The position numbers and the translations under genes were made by a program. The notes under the pieces were generated by a model that was not told where the DNA came from, made no database searches, and saw nothing but the letters and a program-made list of their open reading frames with translations. Positions 56,893 through 64,000 of a DNA stretch of 64,000 nt are shown here, piece after piece (position 1 is the first letter of the stretch; each line of letters opens with the position of its first letter). This DNA is from Alloalcanivorax xenomutans (GTDB taxonomy: Bacteria; Pseudomonadota; Gammaproteobacteria; Pseudomonadales; Alcanivoracaceae): assembly GCF_900217905.1 (NCBI RefSeq), contig NZ_OBMO01000012.1, positions 62,001 to 126,000 of the forward strand, in the 5' to 3' direction.

Positions 56893-57002
56893 AAGCAATC
56901 CTCTGTTCGTTGGTGAGCGCATTATAGGCACGTCCGTGCTATCACTCCCAGGATCTGATCACAGCCCCTTCACCGGGAAGTCACATCGGCCAGGAGCCCG
57001 AT

Positions 57003-57761
57003 TCAGCGTGCTCCCAGGATCACGTCCTTGCCGCGCAGTTGCTCCAACAACTCAACGGCGAAACCATGCAGCGCACTCTGGTCGGCAAAGTTCAACTCTT
57101 CCGCCAGTCTTGTCAACACAGCCTCGCCCTGCTCTTCAGGGCTGGCCTCAATCAATTGCAGCATGCGGGCGGTGGCGGGGTTCAGTTCGGTGAAGCGGAC
57201 CCGATCGTCCCGATCCCGGTGAATAAGCAGCCACACCGGTTCCGCCAGGGGCCGGTCAGGACGATAATCCGGACCAATCCGGTGGACCGGGAAGCGATAT
57301 CCCTGCAGTACATGCAAAGGATTGAGCACCGGCACCCCGGCGAGCAGATCGCCATCGGGATCATAGCCCCGCTGGGGAATCTCCTCGGTGGCGGTATCGA
57401 GGACCACCTCCATCCACTCGTAATGGGCCAGTTCCGCCAGATAAGGCGGGTCCTGGGGATCGGGCTGATACTCCCCGGCCAGGAAAGCAACGAATTCGCC
57501 GGGGATTTGCAGAAAATAGGGAGAATGGCTGCGGTGGCCATGAAAAAAAGCGCGCACCAGAGCCCGCCAGCGGTCTTCCGGCAAGACGCCGTGCAGGACC
57601 GGAAAGCCCTGGCTCAGGATGCCCTGCACATTATTGAAAAAGAGATCGCGGTATACCGCCAGCCGGCGATCCTCCAACCCCTCCGGTGCCGCGTGCCGGT
57701 CCGGGTCGCGCAGATGGGCGGCAAAACGCCGCTGCACGGCAACAAAATCCGGCTCGCTCAT
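57003..57761 (-). CDS. hvfC: HvfC-type RiPP maturation partner (DUF2063)
   Basis: A 252-residue protein with the DUF2063 N-terminal domain: [60 protein letters not shown] and [23 protein letters not shown]2063 proteins partner the MNIO enzyme, helping it recognise the precursor peptide. The ATG at 57761 overlaps the hvfB stop by four bases. The C-terminal part (about 160-252) is a winged-helix-like region with [17 protein letters not shown]. Last gene of the hvfABC cluster. Confidence 0.9.
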   Translation of the reverse strand: MSEPDFVAVQRRFAAHLRDPDRHAAPEGLEDRRLAVYRDLFFNNVQGILSQGFPVLHGVLPEDRWRALVRAFFHGHRSHSPYFLQIPGEFVAFLAGEYQPDPQDPPYLAELAHYEWMEVVLDTATEEIPQRGYDPDGDLLAGVPVLNPLHVLQGYRFPVHRIGPDYRPDRPLAEPVWLLIHRDRDDRVRFTELNPATARMLQLIEASPEEQGEAVLTRLAEELNFADQSALHGFAVELLEQLRGKDVILGAR

Positions 57762-58621
57762 GCGGAGCTCCTGTCCGGCTTCCGGGCCTGATCTTCCACC
57801 TGCCGCTGGGTATCGCCGATACGGCTCAACTCCGCGAACAGGGTATCGTTGTCGGGAAAGTTGAAATCCCGCTCCAGCAACGTCGGCAGCACCCCAAAGC
57901 GTCGATAAGCGTGTTCCAGCAATGACCACACCGGCTCGATCACGGCGCTGCCGTGGGTATCCACCTTGAGATCCTCGGCCTCGTCGTAGTGACCGGCGAT
58001 ATGCACATAGCAGATCCGCTCGCCGGGCAGGCCATCAATGAAGCTGTACGGGTCGTAACCGTGGTTGATGCCGTTCACATAGGCGTTGTTGACGTCCAGC
58101 AACAGACCGCAATCGGCCTCCTCGAGCACCGCGCGAATGAACTCCAGCTCGGTCATCTCCGCGGGACCGCCGGGTGGCGTGTAATAACTGACGTGTTCAA
58201 TACCAATGGGGCGTTCAAGAAAGTCCTGCACCCGCCGGATACGATCGGCGACGTAACGCACCGCCTCACCGGTAAACGGTATCGGCATCAGATCATAAAG
58301 ATGGCCGCCGTCACTGCAGTAGCTCAAATGTTCGGTATAACAGCGGATTTGATGTTCATCGAGAAACCGTTTGACTGCGGCCAGCAGCTCGAAATCCAGC
58401 GGATGGGGTCCACCCAGGGACAGGCTCAGACCGTGGCAGACGAACGGGAAGCGTTCGGTGAAACGACGGAATTCCCGGCCCAGGCGACCGCCCATGGGGA
58501 TCCAGTTTTCCGGCGCCACCTCCATGAACTGGAACGGCACGGTCTCGCATTGGGAAAGCGGGCCCATCAGGGCCCGCCGTAATCCCAGACCGGTCCCTTC
58601 GACCGGAGTAAGGGCTTTCAT
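57758..58621 (-). CDS. hvfB: HvfB-type MNIO enzyme (DUF692)
   Basis: A 287-residue TIM-barrel multinuclear non-haem iron oxidase. Metal-ligand motifs are in order: [49 protein letters not shown] and [13 protein letters not shown]. Enzymes of this family oxidise Cys of ribosomal peptides to oxazolone/thioamide or thiooxazole groups that bind copper. ATG at 58621 (a GTG at 58624 is also possible). It lies 30 bases after hvfA and overlaps hvfC. Confidence 0.93.
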   Translation of the reverse strand: MKALTPVEGTGLGLRRALMGPLSQCETVPFQFMEVAPENWIPMGGRLGREFRRFTERFPFVCHGLSLSLGGPHPLDFELLAAVKRFLDEHQIRCYTEHLSYCSDGGHLYDLMPIPFTGEAVRYVADRIRRVQDFLERPIGIEHVSYYTPPGGPAEMTELEFIRAVLEEADCGLLLDVNNAYVNGINHGYDPYSFIDGLPGERICYVHIAGHYDEAEDLKVDTHGSAVIEPVWSLLEHAYRRFGVLPTLLERDFNFPDNDTLFAELSRIGDTQRQVEDQARKPDRSSA

Positions 58622-58651
58622 CACGGCACTCAGTCAGGCAGGGGTTGGAGA

Positions 58652-58981
58652 TCAGGCGGCGCCGCCGCACTTGCCTTCGCCACACTTACCTTCGGCGCCT
58701 TTTTCCTTGTCCTCGCCACACTTGCCTTCGGCTTTCTTGTCACCGCCACAGCTGCCTTCCGCTTTCTTGCCGCCACAGCTGCCCTCGGCTTTTTTACCGC
58801 CGCAACGCCCTTCAGCGCCTTTCTCTCCGTGATTGTCAGCAAGTTGATAGCCGGCTCCGAGATCGGAGGCGGCGAAGGGATTTTCAACCGCCTGCGCGGT
58901 CACCGGCAGGGACATCGCCGATGCGACAAAGGCAGCGCCAACGGTGGCCGCCAAAGGATTGAGTTTATTGGTTTTAGCCAT
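58652..58981 (-). CDS. hvfA: HvfA-like RiPP precursor with six EG[KSR]CG motifs
   Basis: A 109-residue precursor. The signal peptide (about 1-31, AAFVASAMSLPVTAQA) sends it to the periplasm. A short linker with NPFAASDLGAGYQLA follows, a leader-like block kept in the family, then a Lys/Gly/Glu-rich core. All six Cys (60, 69, 78, 88, 100, 105) lie in EGRCG, EGSCG, EGSCG, EGKCG, EGKCG and EGKCG. EGKCG Cys are the known targets of HvfB-type enzymes. Spacings are 9, 9, 10, 12 and 5. GGAG stands about nine bases before the ATG. A copper-buffering role is likely by family analogy. Confidence 0.93.
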   Translation of the reverse strand: MAKTNKLNPLAATVGAAFVASAMSLPVTAQAVENPFAASDLGAGYQLADNHGEKGAEGRCGGKKAEGSCGGKKAEGSCGGDKKAEGKCGEDKEKGAEGKCGEGKCGGAA

Positions 58982-59008
58982 GTCATCTTCTCCTGATTCG
59001 CTGATGGG

Positions 59009-59064
59009 GTCGAAACACCACCGGGACCCGGAATGGTCCGGTTCATGATTTCGACACTATAGTG
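59009..59064 (-). promoter_or_regulatory. inverted repeats upstream of hvfA
   Basis: GTCGAAA (59009-59015) and TTTCGAC (59049-59055) face each other 33 bases apart, followed by the palindrome CACTATAGTG (59055-59064). They lie 28-83 bases before hvfA and are placed as an operator/promoter pair would be. No sigma or regulator assignment is possible by eye. Confidence 0.4.
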
Positions 59065-59111
59065 ATGCACGGCGGGAGTAAACGTTACAGAGGGATATCA
59101 AAAAAGAGACA

Positions 59112-59179
59112 TCGCCGGCAAGTCAGCTTCCCACGGAGGGACTCGCGGAGTCGCTGTGGGAAGCTGGCTTGCCAGCGAA
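59112..59179. repeat. REP-like palindromic repeat, copy 3
   Basis: TCGCCGGCAAGTCAGCTTCC (59112 on, ending CAC at 59134) and GTGGGAAGCTGGCTTGCCAG (59156 on, ending CGAA at 59179) are near-perfect inverted arms around a 21-base loop. The consensus of its right arm, read backwards, is TTCGCTGGCAAGCCAGCTTC, very like Pseudomonas intergenic REP sequences. It separates hvfA from the SDR gene. Confidence 0.8.
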
Positions 59180-59197
59180 TGCAGGACACCGGTGGTC

Positions 59198-59968
59198 TTA
59201 AACCGGATTATTATAACGTCGGTTCAGCTTGCGCATACCACCGATCCAGCGGTCATAGTCCGCGGTTTTGTTGCGCATGTATTCCAGCACTTCCGGGTGC
59301 GGCAGAACCAGGAAGGTCTCCTCCTGGATCGCTTTCAGGCAAGCCCGCGCCACCGGTTCCGGCTCCATCATGCCATTGATACTGGCGACGCCATCTTCCT
59401 TGCCCTTGGTCATGGCGGTGCGCACCGCCTGCGGGCACAGCACCGATACCTTGATGCCGTCATCGCCATAGGTCAGCGCCAGCCATTCGGCCAGCCCCAC
59501 GGCGGCGTGTTTGGTCACCGCGTAGGGAGCGGATCCCACCTGGGACAGCAGCCCGGCGGCGGAAGCGGTGTTTAGCAAATAGCCGCCGCCACGGGCGGTC
59601 ATTCTCGGCACCAGGTGCCGCGCCGCGTAGACGTGGGCCATGACATTGATGTCCCAGATTCTCTGCCATACGTCGTTGCTCACTTCCGGCCCGCCACGGG
59701 TGGAGATGCCAGCGTTGGAGCAGAACAGATCGATCGGCCCTTCGTTGGCTTCCACCTCGTCGATCAATGCCTGGATCTCACTTTCCTCGGCGACATTGAC
59801 CCGCCGGCCGATACCGCCGATGGCGTCGGCGGTGGCCTGGGCGCCTTCGCCGTCCAAGTCGGCGCAGATGACACGCTTGGCGCCGGCCTCGGCGAAACAC
59901 TCCGCCAGCGCGCGGCCGATACCACCGGCGGCGCCGGTGACCACGACTATCCGGTCTTTAATTTCCAT
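59198..59968 (-). CDS. short-chain dehydrogenase/reductase
   Basis: A 256-residue classical SDR. TGAAGGIGRALAECFAEAGA is the cofactor loop, with ADLDGEG at the end of strand 2 indicating NAD preference; NAG is in LFCSNAGIS; the catalytic Ser-Tyr-Lys are in NTASAAGLLSQVGSAPYAVTKHA. The C-terminal region is long (EPEPVARACLKAIQEETFLV). It heads a run of lipid-related genes on the minus strand but is the last one transcribed. Substrate unknown. Confidence 0.9.
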   Translation of the reverse strand: MEIKDRIVVVTGAAGGIGRALAECFAEAGAKRVICADLDGEGAQATADAIGGIGRRVNVAEESEIQALIDEVEANEGPIDLFCSNAGISTRGGPEVSNDVWQRIWDINVMAHVYAARHLVPRMTARGGGYLLNTASAAGLLSQVGSAPYAVTKHAAVGLAEWLALTYGDDGIKVSVLCPQAVRTAMTKGKEDGVASINGMMEPEPVARACLKAIQEETFLVLPHPEVLEYMRNKTADYDRWIGGMRKLNRRYNNPV

Positions 59969-60027
59969 GCCTTTGCTCGCTGTTTGTTATCTGGAAAGGA
60001 CCCGACCGGAATCGGGTCCACTCACCC

Positions 60028-60807
60028 TCAGGCCCACATATGCGTACCGCCACAGACGGTCAACGCCTGCCCCGTCATATAACGGCTGGCATCGGAGGCG
60101 AGGAACACCGACAGACCACTGAAATCCTCCGGCTCACCCAAACGGCGCAGAGGAATTTGCGAATTGGCGCGGGCTTCCGCTTCCGGGTTGTCCCACAGCG
60201 CCTTGGCGAAATCGGTGCGCACCAGGCCCGGACAAATGGCGTTGGCGCGAATACCTTGCGGTCCATATTCCAGCGCCAGGTTACGCACCAGGCCGATCAG
60301 CGCCAGTTTCGAGGTGCCGTACAAACCCAGCGTATCGGAAGGTTTGTAGGCGCCGACGCTGGCGGTGAACATCATCGAACCGCTGCCCTTGGCGACCATG
60401 TCCGGTGCCACCAGACGCGCCAGCCAGAGGTTGGCCTGCACGTTGGTTTTCATGGTTTTTTCGTAGGCGTCGTCGGGAATCTCGGAAATCTTGCCGTAGA
60501 AAATATTGACCCCGGCATTGCCGACCAGAATGTCCACCGGCCCGGCAAGCTGGTGGGTTTTCTCCACCAGCGCTTCCAGTTCTTCCTTGCGGCCGGCGTT
60601 GGCCGCCACCGCGTGCACCCGTTCCGCGCCCACCGCCTGATTGATATCAGCGGCGGCCTGGTCGAGAGTCTCCTGCTTGCGCGCGGAGATCACCACGGTG
60701 GCACCGTGGGCAGCGAGGGCTTGCGCCATCGCCTTGCCCATGCCCTTGGAGGCGCCGGTCATCAGCGCCACCTTGCCGCTCAGGTCGAACAGTGAGGTAT
60801 CGACCAT
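60028..60807 (-). CDS. short-chain dehydrogenase/reductase (FabG-like)
   Basis: A 259-residue SDR. TGASKGMGKAMAQALAAHGA binds cofactor (Arg in ISARKQ suggests NADP); VGNAGVNIFYG, then the catalytic FTASVGAYKPSDTLGLYGTS with Lys following, and PGLVRTDFAKALWDNPEAEA. The C-terminal MTGQALTVCGGTHMW is the usual SDR end. ATG at 60807 with GGGGG before it; it starts four bases after the acyl-CoA dehydrogenase stop, so it is in that operon. Likely a 3-hydroxyacyl or alcohol oxidation step. Confidence 0.91.
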   Translation of the reverse strand: MVDTSLFDLSGKVALMTGASKGMGKAMAQALAAHGATVVISARKQETLDQAAADINQAVGAERVHAVAANAGRKEELEALVEKTHQLAGPVDILVGNAGVNIFYGKISEIPDDAYEKTMKTNVQANLWLARLVAPDMVAKGSGSMMFTASVGAYKPSDTLGLYGTSKLALIGLVRNLALEYGPQGIRANAICPGLVRTDFAKALWDNPEAEARANSQIPLRRLGEPEDFSGLSVFLASDASRYMTGQALTVCGGTHMWA

Positions 60808-60811
60808 GGCA

Positions 60812-62062
60812 TCAACCCCCGGATTGGTTGTAGCGGGTAACCTCGTTACGGGCGATGACGTTGTGATGCACTTCATCCGGGCCATCGGCGAAACGCAGAG
60901 TGCGCTGCTGCATATACATTTCGGACAGCGGAGACCATTGGCTGATACCGGTGGCACCATGGATCTGCATGGCCTGATCGATGATCTGGCAGCATTTCTC
61001 CGGCACCATCGCCTTGGCCATGGATACCCAGATACGCGCTTCCTTGTTACCCATCACGTCCATTGCCTTGGCCGCCTTGAGCACCATCATGCGCATTGCC
61101 TCGATTTCGATGCGGGCGCGGGAAATGGTTTCCATGTTCTTGCCCAGATCGATGATCTTCTTGCCGAACGCCTCGCGGTTCAGGCCACGTTCCATCATCA
61201 GATCCAGGGCCTTCTCCGCCGAACCGATGGAGCGCATGCAGTGGTGGATCCGGCCCGGGCCGAGACGGACCTGGGAGATCTCAAAGCCACGGCCTTCGCC
61301 CCACAGGATGTTTTCCTTCGGCACCCGCACGTTTTCCAGTTTGATGTGCATATGGCCGTGCGGCGCGTGGTCATGGCCGAACACGCACATCGGGCCGACA
61401 ATGTTCACCCCGGGGGTGTCCATGGGCACCAGGATCTGCGACTGCTGACGGAACGTCGGCGCGTCGGGGCTGGTTTTGACCATACAGATCATGATCTTGC
61501 AGCGTGGATCGCCGGCGCCGGAAATGTAGTATTTCTCGCCGTTGATGACCCACTCATCACCGTCCAGCACCGCACTGGTTTCGATGTTGCGGGCATCGGA
61601 AGACGCCACTTTCGGTTCGGTCATGCCGAAACAGGAGCGAATCTCGCCATTGAGCAACGGCTTGAGCCATTTTTCTTTTTGCTCCGGAGTGCCCACGCGC
61701 TCGAGCACTTCCATGTTGCCGGTATCCGGGGCGGAACAGTTCAAAGTCTGGGACGCCAGCGGGTTTTTGCCCAGTTCGAAAGCAATGTAGGCGTAATCCA
61801 GGTTGGACAGGCCTTCCCCGGTTTCCGCGTTCGGCAGGAAGAAGTTCCACAGACCATTGGCCTTGGCCTTGCTTTTCGCTTCTTCCAGCAACTCCAGCTG
61901 CCCCGGCGCATAGCTGAAACGCTCGGCGCGGCCTTCGCCGAGACGGTGGTATTCCTCGGTGATCGGATCAACATTCTCACGAATATGTTTTTTCACCGCG
62001 TCCAGCAGCGGCTGCGCCTCTTCGGACATGGCGAGATTGTTCAGATTGGTATCGTTACCCAT
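60812..62062 (-). CDS. acyl-CoA dehydrogenase (ACAD10/11-like)
   Basis: A 416-residue FAD dehydrogenase. FGMTEPKVASSDARNIETSA and WVINGEKYYISGAGDPRCKI bind FAD; the late IHHCMRSIGSAEKALDLMM and GATGISQWSPLSEMYMQQRT give the alpha-helical end. The TEPxVASSDA wording and the catalytic region are those of the ACAD10/ACAD11-like long-chain group often paired with a phosphotransferase that handles 4-hydroxy fatty acids; no such kinase is next to it here. Length is slightly above average. Confidence 0.92.
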   Translation of the reverse strand: MGNDTNLNNLAMSEEAQPLLDAVKKHIRENVDPITEEYHRLGEGRAERFSYAPGQLELLEEAKSKAKANGLWNFFLPNAETGEGLSNLDYAYIAFELGKNPLASQTLNCSAPDTGNMEVLERVGTPEQKEKWLKPLLNGEIRSCFGMTEPKVASSDARNIETSAVLDGDEWVINGEKYYISGAGDPRCKIMICMVKTSPDAPTFRQQSQILVPMDTPGVNIVGPMCVFGHDHAPHGHMHIKLENVRVPKENILWGEGRGFEISQVRLGPGRIHHCMRSIGSAEKALDLMMERGLNREAFGKKIIDLGKNMETISRARIEIEAMRMMVLKAAKAMDVMGNKEARIWVSMAKAMVPEKCCQIIDQAMQIHGATGISQWSPLSEMYMQQRTLRFADGPDEVHHNVIARNEVTRYNQSGG

Positions 62063-62083
62063 GGTTTTACTCCTCGATGTAAT

Positions 62084-62860
62084 TCAGCGGTTCTTCCACT
62101 GCGGCGGGCGCTTTTCCACGAAGGCGTTGACGCCTTCCTTGAAGTCCTCGGTATGGCGCAAATCCTCGATCACCTCGCGACTGTACGCCAGACTTTCCCG
62201 CAGACGTTCCAGTTCATCCAGATGATTGAGAACCCGTTTGGTCGCCTTCACCGATGACGGCGATACGGCACAGATTTCCTCGGCCTTGGCCAGGGCCGCG
62301 TCCATCAGTTCATTTTGCGGATAGACCGCATTGACGAAGCCCAGCTCCTTGCCCTCGGCGGCGCTCGCCTGACGGCCGGACAGCATCATCTCCACCGCCT
62401 GTTTACGGCCGATCTGCCGACTCAGGCGCTGTACACCGCCGGCGGCGGCGAACAAACCGACCTTGACTTCCGGCAAAGCGAAGCGAGCGGTGTCGGCGGC
62501 AAGCAGAATGTCACAGCACAAGGCGGTTTCGAATCCTCCGCCCATGGCAAACCCGTTCACCGCGGCGATCAGCGGTTTTTCCAGATCGAAGCGCGTCGAC
62601 AGGCCGGCGAACCCCGTGGGCGGTGGCGTGCCCTTGCCGCCCTGGGCGGTGTACTTGAGATCGTTACCGGCGGAAAACGCCTTGTCGCCGGCCCCGGTGA
62701 GTACCGCCACCCACAAATCATCGTCGGCGGCGAAGTCGTCCCATACTCGGGACATCTCATTGTGCATGGGCGCGTGCACGGCGTTATACACTTCCGGCCG
62801 GTTCATGGTGACGATCAGAATCGGGCCCCGGCGTTCGGTTTTGACAAATTCATAAGCCAT
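62084..62860 (-). CDS. enoyl-CoA hydratase/isomerase family protein
   Basis: A 258-residue crotonase. VLTGAGDKAFSAGNDLKYTA and AVNGFAMGGGFETALCCDIL form the oxyanion hole; LPEVKVGLFAAAGGVQRLSR lies at the catalytic site, with the second Glu replaced by Ala (VGLFAAAG). That favours an isomerase, or a hydratase with one catalytic Glu missing, over a classical hydratase. AAGGA precedes the ATG at 62860; the long N-terminal ORF extension to 63049 overlaps the ligase gene and is not real. Confidence 0.9.
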   Translation of the reverse strand: MAYEFVKTERRGPILIVTMNRPEVYNAVHAPMHNEMSRVWDDFAADDDLWVAVLTGAGDKAFSAGNDLKYTAQGGKGTPPPTGFAGLSTRFDLEKPLIAAVNGFAMGGGFETALCCDILLAADTARFALPEVKVGLFAAAGGVQRLSRQIGRKQAVEMMLSGRQASAAEGKELGFVNAVYPQNELMDAALAKAEEICAVSPSSVKATKRVLNHLDELERLRESLAYSREVIEDLRHTEDFKEGVNAFVEKRPPQWKNR

Positions 62861-62861
62861 G

Positions 62862-64000
62862 TCAGTTTCCTTGAGCGGCGGTCGCCGCCGTACTTTTGTT
62901 GGTATCAGACTTATCGGTATCGGAGTGGCCGCTATCCTGCATGGACAGGCAGGCGGCGCGAATCGCGCGCCGGTCGATCTTGTCGGTGGCGCCACGGGCC
63001 AACGGACCGCTCTGCCACCAGAACCGTTCCGGCACCTTGAAATGGGCAAGGTGTTCGGCGACGCAGGCTTTCAATTCCGCCTCGTCCACCGAGCCCTCCT
63101 GTTTCAATACCACCATGGCGCCGACGATCTCGCCCAGGCGCTCGTCCGGTACCGAGAACACGCAGGCTTCGGCGACCTCGGGGTGCTGATACAAGGCGTC
63201 TTCCACTTCCAGGCAGGCGATATTCTCACCGCCGCGAATGATGATGTCTTTTTTGCGGTCGACGATATAGACCAGCCCGTCTTCATTGGCGCGGGCCATG
63301 TCACCGGTGTACAGCCAGCCATCACGCATGGCCGCGGCGGTGGCTTCCGGCTGATTCAGATAACAACGCATGTTGGCGGCGCTGCGTACCAGCAACTCAC
63401 CCACCTCGCCCGGCGGCAGCGGCCGATCCTGCTCATCGACGATGCGCATCTCCTGCAACGGCGGCGTCAGGCGGCCGGCCGCTTCCGGGTTCTCCACATA
63501 GGGGTCACCGGAAATAATGATGCCGAGCGCGTTGGTCTCGGTCATGCCCCAGCCGGAAGCAATGCTGGCCGCGGGAAAAGCACTGGCCAAACGTCCCACC
63601 TGGGCGGCCGGACGTTTGGCGCCACCACCACCGATGAATTCCAGCGACGGCAACGGTTGATTCAGACGCCGGGCGGCCTCCATCAATTCCGCGGACTGGG
63701 TCGGCACGCCGACGAAACGGGTCACCTGCTCGGCGTTGATGATGCGAATCGCCTCCTCGGGATCCCATTTGTACATCAGGTTCAGGGTGGCACCGGCGGC
63801 CAGCCCCTGAATCAGATTCGAATTCAGAGCGGTGACATGGAACAGCGGCGTCACCACCAGGGAACAGGGCGGCCGCGTCGGCACCGGCTGCTCCGGATCC
63901 ATCAACGCCGGCAGTAACCGCAGCATGATCAATGAATAGACCGCCGACACCAGTCCCCGATGAGTCAGCACCACTCCTTTGGGACGGCCGGTGGAACCTG
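62862..64000 (-). CDS. AMP-dependent acyl-CoA synthetase (cut by window edge)
   Basis: The visible 379 residues are the C-terminal two thirds of an ANL-family ligase; the start lies beyond the right edge. The phosphate loop STGRPKGVVLTHRG runs up to the edge. GWGMTETNALG, GWLYTGDMARANEDGLVYIVDR (A8, with the Asp and hinge Arg) and the DKIDRR end with the C-terminal Lys are intact. It ends with a 30-residue Asp/Lys/Thr-rich tail (DSGHSDTDKSDTNKS), unusual for the family. It stops one base before the enoyl-CoA hydratase start. Confidence 0.93.
   Translation of the reverse strand, partial: GSTGRPKGVVLTHRGLVSAVYSLIMLRLLPALMDPEQPVPTRPPCSLVVTPLFHVTALNSNLIQGLAAGATLNLMYKWDPEEAIRIINAEQVTRFVGVPTQSAELMEAARRLNQPLPSLEFIGGGGAKRPAAQVGRLASAFPAASIASGWGMTETNALGIIISGDPYVENPEAAGRLTPPLQEMRIVDEQDRPLPPGEVGELLVRSAANMRCYLNQPEATAAAMRDGWLYTGDMARANEDGLVYIVDRKKDIIIRGGENIACLEVEDALYQHPEVAEACVFSVPDERLGEIVGAMVVLKQEGSVDEAELKACVAEHLAHFKVPERFWWQSGPLARGATDKIDRRAIRAACLSMQDSGHSDTDKSDTNKSTAATAAQGN

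Noticed and set aside
60641-62257. 538-residue plus-strand frame opposite the acyl-CoA dehydrogenase
   Set aside because: Antisense shadow with His/Val/Gly-rich, domain-free composition; the minus-strand gene has clear catalytic motifs.

Overview
The window is a 64 kb stretch of a high-GC gammaproteobacterial chromosome. The protein content (acyl-CoA-binding protein, several acyl-CoA thioesterases, dehydrogenases and ligases, two GMC oxidoreductases, a complete leucine-degradation operon, an imuAB/dnaE2 SOS cassette, fused SecDF, gltX next to Ala/Glu tRNA genes) suggests a marine hydrocarbon- or lipid-degrading relative of Alcanivorax. That placement is an inference from remembered families, not a search. 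The region looks chromosomal and stable: I see no insertion sequence, integrase, prophage or CRISPR array, and most genes are densely packed in 4-bp ATGA overlaps.

Layout. 1-8.2 kb: the end of a CopD-like membrane protein, an EamA transporter with a small membrane partner, a small secreted ORF and a fused SecDF, then acyl-CoA-binding protein, a six-helix GAF protein, a PlsC-type acyltransferase and a thioesterase. 8.3-16.1 kb: HrpB helicase, two LysR regulators, a methyltransferase, a glutathione transferase and a cholesterol-oxidase-like GMC enzyme. 16.2-23.0 kb: an orphan ribbon-helix-helix protein, an Lgt-like membrane protein, the tight bolA-trhO-modABC run and a type-B carboxylesterase. 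23.1-28.7 kb: phasin-like protein, malate dehydrogenase, CBS protein, RraA, a TIP30-like protein and a BarA-like hybrid kinase.

28.8-38.1 kb is the branched-chain catabolic operon liuR-liuA-liuB-liuC-liuD-acetoacetyl-CoA synthetase, with a perfect LiuR-like operator in front and an unknown secreted protein behind. Together these enzymes take isovaleryl-CoA to HMG-CoA and reactivate acetoacetate; HMG-CoA lyase is not in the window. 38.1-42.0 kb holds a DUF3592 protein, a thioesterase, a lipoprotein and a GMC oxidoreductase with its gluconate-dehydrogenase-subunit-3-type partner. 42.0-48.1 kb is the imuA-imuB-dnaE2 mutagenesis cassette behind a clear LexA box, but an antisense AhpD-like gene sits between imuB and dnaE2. 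48.1-56.9 kb is housekeeping: tRNA-Glu, tRNA-Ala, gltX, DUF4399 protein, universal stress protein plus SulP transporter, dusA, transaldolase, TerB-like protein and MlaA.

57.0-59.0 kb is the most interesting locus: a three-gene RiPP cluster of the HvfABC/bufferin kind. It has a secreted precursor with six Cys, each in an EG[KSR]CG motif, an MNIO (DUF692) modifying enzyme and a DUF2063 partner. 59.2-64.0 kb is a run of five acyl-CoA/SDR genes, the last cut by the window edge. A dispersed REP-like palindrome (TTCGC-variable palindrome-GCTTCCCAC arms) occurs in three intergenic gaps, with one degenerate copy inside the liu operon.
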